Assembly: GCF_022712295.1 (NCBI RefSeq) | Contig: NZ_JALAGT010000136.1 | Location: 1 to 7,279 of the forward strand | DNA: 7,279 nt | Reading direction: 5' to 3' | DNA from: Galactobacter sp. | Lineage (GTDB): Bacteria; Actinomycetota; Actinomycetes; Actinomycetales; Micrococcaceae | In this document: one piece after another, positions 1-5,033 of the stretch | Position numbering within the stretch: the first letter of the stretch is position 1 | How the letters are laid out: each line of letters opens with the position of its first letter | Notes under the pieces: model-generated | Database searches by the model: none | What the model saw: the letters and a program-made list of their open reading frames with translations, nothing else | What the model was told of the DNA's origin: nothing | Position numbers and translations under genes: made by a program

Positions 1-125
1 ACGTCGAGAACGAACTCAATGGCCGGCCCCGCAAACGGTTAGGATGGCATACGCCCGCGGAACACATGCGGGAGCTCATAGGATCCTGAACACCACCGGT
101 GTTGCAACAACCGCTAGAAACCGCC
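1..125 (+). mobile_element. Right end of an IS30-family insertion sequence
   Basis: The transposase tail (3-89) is followed after about 9 bases by a stretch at 99-125 that reads GTGTTGCAACAACCGCTAGA and continues AACCGCC. By eye this resembles the inner-to-outer right terminal repeat of IS30 itself, recalled as TGTTGCGTTGACC followed by TTGAATC. The outer boundary is therefore placed near 125, with an uncertainty of several bases. The left end and most of the element lie outside the window, so no direct target repeat can be checked. The transposase identification is firm; the exact terminus is inference. Confidence 0.6.
3..89 (+). CDS. IS30-family transposase, C-terminal end (partial, cut by window edge)
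   Basis: The third plus-strand frame reads 28 codons from the left edge to a TGA at 87-89. The peptide contains NELNGRPRKRLGWHTPAEHM, which is the characteristic end of IS30-family DDE transposases (LN-RPRK-LGW-TP-E). In those enzymes the last catalytic Glu lies shortly upstream of this motif, so all catalytic residues are outside the window and it cannot be judged whether the gene is intact. The enzyme would cut and join the ends of its insertion sequence. The gene points towards the acyl-CoA dehydrogenase, which is read in the opposite direction. The IS end that follows at about 99-125 supports the call. The fragment is too short for ordinary ORF calling. Confidence 0.82.
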   Translation, partial: VENELNGRPRKRLGWHTPAEHMRELIGS

Positions 126-155
126 CACCGTAGTTGTGGTTTCGAACCGTTGTTG
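105..155. repeat. Imperfect inverted repeat between the IS30 end and the acyl-CoA dehydrogenase gene
   Basis: Arms at 105-125 and 135-155 are separated by 9 bases and match at 16 of 21 positions when one is reverse-complemented. Two blocks pair perfectly, CAACAAC with GTTGTTG and GAAACC with GGTTTC, around a symmetric 5-base mismatch. The left arm is the presumed IS30 terminal repeat and the right arm lies in flanking DNA. On the minus strand the hairpin begins about 20 bases after the acyl-CoA dehydrogenase stop, so it could end transcription of that operon. No T-run follows it on either strand, so it is not a canonical intrinsic terminator. Confidence 0.55.
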
Positions 156-174
156 TGCCGACGGGCCAGCAGGA

Positions 175-1473
175 TCACACGAAGGCCGAGACCCCCGTCA
201 GCGCTCGGGCCACGATCAGTGAATTGATCGTGTAGGTCCCCTCGTACGTGTAGATGATCTCGGCGTCCGCCATCAGTTTCGCGGCGATGTGTCCGGGTTC
301 CGTCACGAGTCCGTTGCCGCCGTGCAGATCCCGGTTCAGCGCCGCGGCCTCACGGGTCAGGCGGGTGCAGGTGGCCTTCGCCATGGCGGCCTGCGCCATT
401 TTCAGCCGACCGTCCTCCTGCAGCCTGGCCATCTGGATCATCATGCCCATGGCGGCGGTTGCGTTCCCGCCGATATGGGCGATCTGGCCTTGAACCGTCT
501 GGAAGTGCGCCAGCGACCGACCGAACTGTTCGCGGCTGCCTGCGTAGTCCCGGGCGTCGTCCAGCACCGCGTGGGCCAGACCAACGGCCTGCCATCCCAC
601 CCACGCTCGTGAATCCAGCAGCAGTTCGTTCGCGGTGTCGAAACCGTCTCCCCCGGGCAGCCTGTCCGCTTCAGGGACGAACACGTCCTCATAGGCCAGG
701 TCAGCGTTCTGCATGATCCGCAAACCCAGTTTGGGCGTGATCTTCGAGGACGTGAACCCTGTTGAGGTCGGTCGGACGAGAAAGGCCTTCAGTACGTCGT
801 CGGCCTCGTCGCGGGCCCACGTGATGACCACGTCAGCCACGGTCCCCATCCCGATCCAGCGTTTGGCGCCGTTGAGGAGCCAACCACCGTCCACGCGTCT
901 TGCCGTGGTCGCCAAGCCTCCGGCCACGTCGGAACCGTGCTCCGGCTCGGTCAGGGCGAAGGAACCAGTGGCCTCGAATGCGGTCAGGCGTGGCAACCAT
1001 TCCTCACGCTGAGCGCCCGATCCGAGGCGGTCGATCATCCCGATCACCAACTCGTTGTGGATCCCGACCAGGGCGCACAGCGAGACGTCGGCGCGGGCCA
1101 CCGTGGCGTAGACGAGGCCCTTGAACAGCCGCGAGGTCCCGTCCAATTGCAGACGTCCCAACCCCAAGGAACCCGCCAACCGAAGCCAGGAACCGGGCAG
1201 CTCCTCCCGGTTCCAGTATTCGGCCGCCTCGGGACCGATCTTCTGCTGAAGTGCTCGGTCAAGGTCGATGAGCCGCAGGCGTTCGTCCTCGTCGAGAATC
1301 TCGGCCGCCCCCAACAGGTCGCGGGACCCCTCGGCGAGCAACCAACTCTTGGGGGAGTCCCCGGCACCGGCGATCCCTGTGCGGCGCGAGCCCGGCGCCG
1401 GGGCGGTCCCGGGAGGTCCGGGATGGGGCGACGGTTGCGGTGACGAGTGGGCGGAGGGGTGCCCGGCACTCAC
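175..1473 (-). CDS. Acyl-CoA dehydrogenase of the glutaryl-CoA dehydrogenase/ACX4-like group, probably isobutyryl-CoA dehydrogenase in valine breakdown
   Basis: This 432-residue FAD flavoenzyme should oxidise a short acyl-CoA to the 2-enoyl-CoA and pass electrons to ETF. FALTEPEHGSD (172-182) and RWIG (205-208) are FAD and substrate-pocket motifs. SREQFG (313-318) and LHGGNG (383-388) belong to the C-terminal helical domain. YTYEGTY (408-414) carries the expected catalytic base Glu411. The middle and C-terminus read like plant ACX4 and glutaryl-CoA dehydrogenase. However, the glutarate-binding Arg (human Arg94) aligns with Cys133, so glutaryl-CoA is an unlikely substrate. The context (mmsB and hydroxyisobutyryl-CoA hydrolase) suggests isobutyryl-CoA. 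The start is GTG at 1473, overlapping the mmsB stop as GTGA, with GGGAG 6 bases upstream. An open frame runs further upstream to 1737 but is only a shadow of mmsB. The first 40 or so residues are Pro/Ser-rich and longer than usual for the family. Confidence 0.88.
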   Translation of the reverse strand: MSAGHPSAHSSPQPSPHPGPPGTAPAPGSRRTGIAGAGDSPKSWLLAEGSRDLLGAAEILDEDERLRLIDLDRALQQKIGPEAAEYWNREELPGSWLRLAGSLGLGRLQLDGTSRLFKGLVYATVARADVSLCALVGIHNELVIGMIDRLGSGAQREEWLPRLTAFEATGSFALTEPEHGSDVAGGLATTARRVDGGWLLNGAKRWIGMGTVADVVITWARDEADDVLKAFLVRPTSTGFTSSKITPKLGLRIMQNADLAYEDVFVPEADRLPGGDGFDTANELLLDSRAWVGWQAVGLAHAVLDDARDYAGSREQFGRSLAHFQTVQGQIAHIGGNATAAMGMMIQMARLQEDGRLKMAQAAMAKATCTRLTREAAALNRDLHGGNGLVTEPGHIAAKLMADAEIIYTYEGTYTINSLIVARALTGVSAFV

Positions 1474-2405
1474 GACGCGCTCCCGGTGGCCTCGCGGATC
1501 CTGTCGATGATGGCGGAGAAGTCCAGCCCGGCCCCGCCGGTGTCGCGGAAGTCGCGGTAGATCTCCTCTGTGTGACGCCCCAAGGCGGCCGATGTGCCGG
1601 TGGCCTCGATGGCGGCGAGCGCCAGACCCAGGTCCTTGGCCATCAGCGCCGACGCGAATCCTGGGGCGAAGTCCCGATTGGCGGGGGAGGTGGGGACCGG
1701 CCCGGGCACGGGGCAATTGGTGGTCAAAGCCCAACACTGCCCTGAGGCGTTGGAGGCCACGTCGTAGAGCGCCTCGTGGGAGAGCCCCAGCCCCTCACCG
1801 AGGACGAACGCTTCGGCCACCGCGATCTGGGAGATGCCGAGGATCATGTTGTTGCAGACCTTGGCCGCCTGCCCCAGCCCGGATTCGCCGCAGTGCACCA
1901 CGCGGGAGCCCATGATCTGCAGCAGCGGTTCCACTGCAGAGAAGACCACCTCCGGCCCACCCACCATGAAGGCCAGCGTGCCGGCCTCGGCCCCGACCAC
2001 CCCGCCGGACACCGGGGCATCCGCAGCGGGGCGTCCCGATTCAACGGCCAACCTGGCGGCCTCGCGGGCGTGCTCCACCGAGATCGTGGAGCAGTCCAGC
2101 ATGATCGCACCGGGAGGCGCGGCGGAGAGCAGCCCCGGTGAGCCATCCTCCCCGTCCCGGTACGCGGCGAGCACGTGCTCACCCGCTGGGAACATGGTCA
2201 GCACCACGTCCGCGTCCCGCACGGCGGTTGCGGCGGATTCTGCGGTGTTCAGGCCCGCAGATCGCGCGGCCTCGACCGCGGCCGGAACCACGTCGAAGGC
2301 CGTGAGCCGGATCCCCGCCTGGACCAGGTTCTTGGCCATGGGCAGCCCCATGTGGCCCAGTCCCAGGAAGGCCACTTTCTGATCAGGAATGGTTGGTGTA
2401 CTCAT
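1470..2405 (-). CDS. mmsB: 3-hydroxyisobutyrate dehydrogenase
   Basis: This 311-residue cytosolic enzyme oxidises 3-hydroxyisobutyrate to methylmalonate semialdehyde with NAD+ in valine catabolism. The N-terminal Rossmann fold carries the dinucleotide motif GLGHMGLPMA (16-25), the family signature. DAPVSGG (129-135) is the substrate-binding loop. Lys182 in GQAAKVCNN is the expected catalytic lysine, with Asn186 nearby. KDLGLAL (257-263) is the conserved C-terminal helical segment. The length is slightly above the usual 295 or so, explained by a Pro-rich insert around 231-245. The ATG at 2405 has a near-perfect AGGAGG 4 bases upstream. The gene follows the hydrolase gene by 50 bases and overlaps the dehydrogenase gene by 4. 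Other beta-hydroxyacid dehydrogenases (tartronate semialdehyde reductase, 6-phosphogluconate-like) share the fold, but the neighbours favour MmsB. Confidence 0.9.
   Translation of the reverse strand: MSTPTIPDQKVAFLGLGHMGLPMAKNLVQAGIRLTAFDVVPAAVEAARSAGLNTAESAATAVRDADVVLTMFPAGEHVLAAYRDGEDGSPGLLSAAPPGAIMLDCSTISVEHAREAARLAVESGRPAADAPVSGGVVGAEAGTLAFMVGGPEVVFSAVEPLLQIMGSRVVHCGESGLGQAAKVCNNMILGISQIAVAEAFVLGEGLGLSHEALYDVASNASGQCWALTTNCPVPGPVPTSPANRDFAPGFASALMAKDLGLALAAIEATGTSAALGRHTEEIYRDFRDTGGAGLDFSAIIDRIREATGSAS
1480..1484 (-). promoter_or_regulatory. Ribosome binding site fixing the acyl-CoA dehydrogenase start
   Basis: GGGAG on the minus strand lies 6 bases before the GTG at 1473, inside the last codons of mmsB. 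It selects this GTG over upstream in-frame starts that would read antisense-like, Arg/Gly-rich sequence within mmsB. The GTGA overlap also implies translational coupling. Confidence 0.6.
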
Positions 2406-2407
2406 GA

Positions 2408-2416
2408 CTCCTCCTC
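2408..2416 (-). promoter_or_regulatory. Strong ribosome binding site of mmsB
   Basis: The minus strand reads GAGGAGGAG here, with the AGGAGG core 4 bases before the ATG at 2405. It is the strongest Shine-Dalgarno sequence in the window and suggests mmsB is translated independently of the upstream hydrolase gene. Confidence 0.75.
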
Positions 2417-2455
2417 ATCGAGGTCCGCCCGGAAAGGGTTGGCTCCGGACAGAAT

Positions 2456-3568
2456 TCAGCTCAGTGCGGCGTTCACCGGTGAGACGTCGAGCGGCAGGTT
2501 CGGCAGCGGCGCAAGGTGGTCATGACCGGTCCCCGGGGCCACCTCCTCCAGCGTGGCGGGCTCCCAACGCGGATGGCGGTCCTTGTCGATCACCTGCGCA
2601 CGGATCCCCTCGGGGAAGTCGTGCCCGGCCAGGAGTCGCGCCCCTACGCGCCACTCGTTCTGTAATGCTTGCTGCAGATCGCCCTCGGCACCGGCCCGCA
2701 CCGCGGCCAGCGCCACGGTCACGGACGTGGGCGACTTGGAACGGATTACCTCGGCCTCCTCGGTGAGGCCTGCGGCCTCCAAGGACTGCACGACGGCGGT
2801 GGCCGGCCGTCCGTCCCCGTCGGCAAGGCGCCCACCGGGGGCCAGCCCGTACGCGTCGTCGAGCATGGCCCTGCGCGCAGCGAGGCCGGAATCCGGCGCC
2901 GCGCGCGCGTAGCGCGGCAGAACGATGTGGGGCCCCTCCGACTCCAGGCCCTCCAGGACCTTGGGCAGGGACTCGGAGGGGACGAACACATCCGCCAACC
3001 CGAGGTGGATGGCGTCCCCGGCGTCCAGGTGTGCACCCGTCAGGGCCGCATGCGCGCCGGTGGCTCCCGGGGCGTGGCCCAGCAGGTACGTCCCGCCCAC
3101 GTCCGGACTGAACCCGATCTGCGTCTCGGGGAGCCCGGATCGCGTGCGTTCGGTGACGACCCGGTGGCTGCCGTGGGCGCTGAGACCGATCCCGCCGCCC
3201 AGCACCAGACCGTCCATCAGCGCGACGTAGGGCTTGGGATACCGGGAGATCAGCAGGTTGAGGCGGTACTCATCCCGCCAGAAGTCAAGGGTTGCGTAAG
3301 GTGTAGACGCGGTGCGATCCGGACGGGTCATGTCCTCGTGGATCGCCACGATGTCGCCACCGGAGCACAGGCCGCGCTCGCCGGCCCCGGTGATGGCCAC
3401 ACGCTCCACGGTGTCGTCCTTGGCCCAGGCCACCAGCCGTGACCAGATCAGGTTCACCATCTGATGGGTCAGGGCGTTCACCGCGCGGGGTCGGTTCAGG
3501 GTGATGAGACCGAGGCCGCCACGTACTTCGAAGAGGACGGGGTCTTCGGCTCCGGACGGTTCGGTCAT
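2456..3568 (-). CDS. 3-hydroxyisobutyryl-CoA hydrolase (enoyl-CoA hydratase/isomerase superfamily)
   Basis: This 370-residue enzyme hydrolyses 3-hydroxyisobutyryl-CoA to free 3-hydroxyisobutyrate, the substrate of the next gene product. The crotonase core begins with GLGLITLNRP (18-27). GLCSGGD (66-72) and LVLGGGIGLS (121-130) supply the CoA-binding and oxyanion-hole residues. LPETQIGFSPDVGG (146-159) has the Glu148 and Asp156 pair expected for the hydrolase branch (human Glu169 and Asp177). Several features separate it from short enoyl-CoA hydratases of about 260 residues: the FWRDEYRLN segment at 96-104, the roughly 100-residue C-terminal extension and its DFPEGIRAQVIDKDRHPRW motif (317-335). 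The start is ATG 3568 with AAGGAG 4 bases upstream. It is the first gene of the minus-strand operon and diverges from the LURP-one-like gene. Confidence 0.9.
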   Translation of the reverse strand: MTEPSGAEDPVLFEVRGGLGLITLNRPRAVNALTHQMVNLIWSRLVAWAKDDTVERVAITGAGERGLCSGGDIVAIHEDMTRPDRTASTPYATLDFWRDEYRLNLLISRYPKPYVALMDGLVLGGGIGLSAHGSHRVVTERTRSGLPETQIGFSPDVGGTYLLGHAPGATGAHAALTGAHLDAGDAIHLGLADVFVPSESLPKVLEGLESEGPHIVLPRYARAAPDSGLAARRAMLDDAYGLAPGGRLADGDGRPATAVVQSLEAAGLTEEAEVIRSKSPTSVTVALAAVRAGAEGDLQQALQNEWRVGARLLAGHDFPEGIRAQVIDKDRHPRWEPATLEEVAPGTGHDHLAPLPNLPLDVSPVNAALS

Positions 3569-3572
3569 GACG

Positions 3573-3578
3573 CTCCTT
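3573..3578 (-). promoter_or_regulatory. Ribosome binding site of the hydroxyisobutyryl-CoA hydrolase gene
   Basis: AAGGAG on the minus strand sits 4 bases before the ATG at 3568 and confirms that start as the beginning of the operon's first gene. Confidence 0.7.
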
Positions 3579-3591
3579 GCGTATCAGGCGT

Positions 3592-3607
3592 GGTGATCGG
3601 GGTCACC
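3592..3607. promoter_or_regulatory. Short dyad GGTGA-N6-TCACC in the divergent spacer
   Basis: Five-base perfect arms flank a 6-base spacer, about 24 bases upstream of the hydrolase ATG and inside its likely 5' untranslated region. It could be half of an operator system for the valine operon, but 5-base arms are common by chance in G+C-rich DNA. Confidence 0.2.
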
Positions 3608-3613
3608 TTCTCC

Positions 3614-3631
3614 TGTCACGGTACCTGGTCA
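3614..3631. promoter_or_regulatory. Candidate operator: 18-base imperfect palindrome around GGTACC
   Basis: TGTCACGGTACCTGGTCA matches its own reverse complement at 12 of 18 positions (TG-C--GGTACC--G-CA). It lies between the divergent starts at 3568 and 3668. A site of this size and symmetry would suit a TetR- or GntR-type dimer, and such regulators often control acyl-CoA catabolic operons. No regulator gene is in the window. The function is inference only. Confidence 0.28.
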
Positions 3632-3652
3632 TTCCGCTGCCGACCTGTTGCC

Positions 3653-3667
3653 TGCCACACTGGTTGC
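3653..3667 (+). promoter_or_regulatory. Possible extended -10 promoter giving a leaderless mRNA
   Basis: TGC followed by CACACT (3656-3661) resembles an extended -10 element. It ends 6 bases before the A of the ATG at 3668, which is the spacing expected if transcription begins at that A. No Shine-Dalgarno sequence precedes the ATG and no good -35 is visible. Leaderless genes are frequent in actinobacteria, but the hexamer is a poor match to TATAAT. Confidence 0.3.
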
Positions 3668-4249
3668 ATGACCCAGCACCCGAATGGAGTCCCCGTTCCC
3701 GGCTCGTTGCTGCAGCACGACCTGCTGGTGATGCAGCAGATCACCAGCTTCAACAGCAATGACATGACCATCCTGGATCCGTTCGAGGCACCCATCGGCC
3801 ACGTCGTGACCAAGGGATCGGGCGCCGCACGCTTCCTCATGGGGTCCCGCGAGCTGGATCTCGTTGACGGGGACGGGACCCCACTGGCGCACATCTCCGA
3901 CACCATCACCTTCGGCCGCGACCGCTTCGAGGTCACCTACCCCGACGGTGCGCCGCTGGCGCAGGTGCTCAAACGAATGGCCTTCTTCACCACCAAGGTG
4001 GAGGTGAACGTCGCGGACGGGTCCCAGCTGCAGCTCAACGGCAACATGTTCGGCTTCGACTTCCGCTTCATGCTGGGTGAGTGGGAGATCGCCTCGGTCT
4101 CCAGGCAATGGGCCGGGATGTCCAAGGGCCTCTTGGGGCATTCGCGCTATGCCATCCGGATGCGTAGCGACGCGCCCGATCCCGTGCGCAGGGCCATCAT
4201 CTCCTGCTGCGTGGTGCTTGACCTGATCCGGGAGAAGGAAAACCGCTGA
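3668..4249 (+). CDS. LURP-one-related / phospholipid scramblase-like (tubby-fold) protein
   Basis: This 193-residue protein fits the actinobacterial LURP-one/scramblase-related family, which has a tubby-like beta-barrel. It opens with LLQHDLLVMQQITSFNS (14-30). A repeating set of beta-strand segments follows, each built around a DG or GD turn: LDPFEAPIGHV, LDLVDGDGTPLAHI, FEVTYPDGAPLAQV and VEVNVADGSQLQL. DFRF-LGEWEIASVSRQWAGMSKGLL (131-156) and YAIRM are the typical closing strands. The C-terminal helix PVRRAIISCCVVLDLIREKE (172-191) is hydrophobic and equals the buried central helix of the fold. The biochemical role of the bacterial members is not established, so lipid scrambling should not be assumed. 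The ATG at 3668 is preferred over upstream in-frame codons because those lie inside the divergent operon. The gene ends 25 bases from the stop of the converging transporter operon. Confidence 0.75.
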   Translation: MTQHPNGVPVPGSLLQHDLLVMQQITSFNSNDMTILDPFEAPIGHVVTKGSGAARFLMGSRELDLVDGDGTPLAHISDTITFGRDRFEVTYPDGAPLAQVLKRMAFFTTKVEVNVADGSQLQLNGNMFGFDFRFMLGEWEIASVSRQWAGMSKGLLGHSRYAIRMRSDAPDPVRRAIISCCVVLDLIREKENR

Positions 4250-4274
4250 CCGCAGTCCGGGCTCGGGAGGCGGC

Positions 4275-5033
4275 TCAGATCGAGGCCACACCCAGCGCCA
4301 CTGTCCCGGCCCAGACCACGGCCACCACCACCGCGTCGCGCACTCTCAACGTCTGGGCGTGGTGCGTGGTCCGGGTGGGGTGGGCCCCGAATCCTCTGGC
4401 CTGCATCGCGATCGCCAACTCGTCTCCGTGCCGGAACGCCGCCATCAGCAGCGGCACAACCAGCCGGGTTCCGAGCTTGGCCGCACGCCAACGGGAACCA
4501 CGCGAGCGCAACCGGGCCAGGGTCCTGGCCTGCGCCAGATCGGTCCGGATCAGGGTCACGAAACGCGACCCCAGGCCCACCACGTCCAGCACCCGGTACG
4601 GGGCACGGGTGTCTCTGATGAGGGTGTCCGCGACCACCCGCCAGCGCACCCACGCCACCGTGACCACGTAGAGCGCCAGGATGACGACCACGCGCAGCCC
4701 GGCTCGGAGCGCGGACAGGGCGGCCCATTCGGTGGGCTGCAGCGGTAACCAGACGATCCGCGGCCCCGGTGAAGCGCCGTCTGCTGCGGCGGGTAAAGAC
4801 AGCGCGAACCCGAACCACAACATGGCCGTGGCCACCGCGCCGGTCACCAGCACGCTGGTGCCGAGCCGCGGGCTCCGCACGAACGCGAGCACCAGGACGG
4901 CGGCCGTCACCACCAGTGCGAACCAGAGGTCCGTGGCCAGCAGAGCGAAGACAAACGCTGGCAACGGTAGCGCAGCCACGGCCAGTGGATGCAGCCAGGG
5001 GCGCGGTGTGGGAGGGAGCGGCGCGGTGTTCAC
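4275..5033 (-). CDS. ECF transporter T component (EcfT/YkoC/CbiQ family)
   Basis: This 252-residue integral membrane protein couples the two ATPase domains to the substrate-binding S component. Hydrophobic segments lie at about 14-32, 35-52, 59-80, 112-130 and 232-250. The cytoplasmic coupling region between the fourth and fifth segments carries both Ala-Arg-Gly-type signatures used to dock on the ATPases: ARLRSRG (173-179) and AMQARGFGA (209-217). The length is normal for the family. The start is GTG 5033, overlapping the ATPase stop as GTGA. Its own Shine-Dalgarno is weak, so translation is probably coupled to the ATPase. The position as last gene of an S-AA-T operon matches ykoC. No clear terminator hairpin was seen in the 25 bases separating it from the converging LURP-one-like gene. 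Confidence 0.88.
   Translation of the reverse strand: MNTAPLPPTPRPWLHPLAVAALPLPAFVFALLATDLWFALVVTAAVLVLAFVRSPRLGTSVLVTGAVATAMLWFGFALSLPAAADGASPGPRIVWLPLQPTEWAALSALRAGLRVVVILALYVVTVAWVRWRVVADTLIRDTRAPYRVLDVVGLGSRFVTLIRTDLAQARTLARLRSRGSRWRAAKLGTRLVVPLLMAAFRHGDELAIAMQARGFGAHPTRTTHHAQTLRVRDAVVVAVVWAGTVALGVASI

Noticed and set aside
1474..1737. N-terminal 88 residues of the longest acyl-CoA dehydrogenase frame
   Set aside because: They lie wholly inside mmsB in another frame, are Arg/Gly/His-rich, and precede a GTG with a good ribosome binding site in the usual GTGA overlap.
2423..2450. Possible hairpin GTCCG/CGGAC between the hydrolase and mmsB genes
   Set aside because: The stem is only 5 bases with an 18-base loop, and there is no T-run; too weak for a terminator or attenuator.
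2669..3442. 257-residue plus-strand open frame opposite the hydrolase gene
   Set aside because: It is antisense to a strongly supported 3-hydroxyisobutyryl-CoA hydrolase, has a Gly/Arg/Pro-rich composition without recognisable motifs, and is typical of shadows in G+C-rich genes.
4250..4274. Bidirectional terminator between the converging LURP-one-like and T component genes
   Set aside because: Only 4-base G+C pairings are visible and no T-tract follows on either strand.
3629..4291. 220-residue minus-strand open frame opposite the LURP-one-like gene
   Set aside because: The plus strand encodes a recognisable family with ordered beta-strand repeats, whereas the antisense translation has no motif.
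4147..4818. 223-residue minus-strand open frame overlapping the T component and the LURP-one-like gene end
   Set aside because: It is a frame-shifted shadow of the T component; only the other frame shows membrane segments and the Ala-Arg-Gly motifs.
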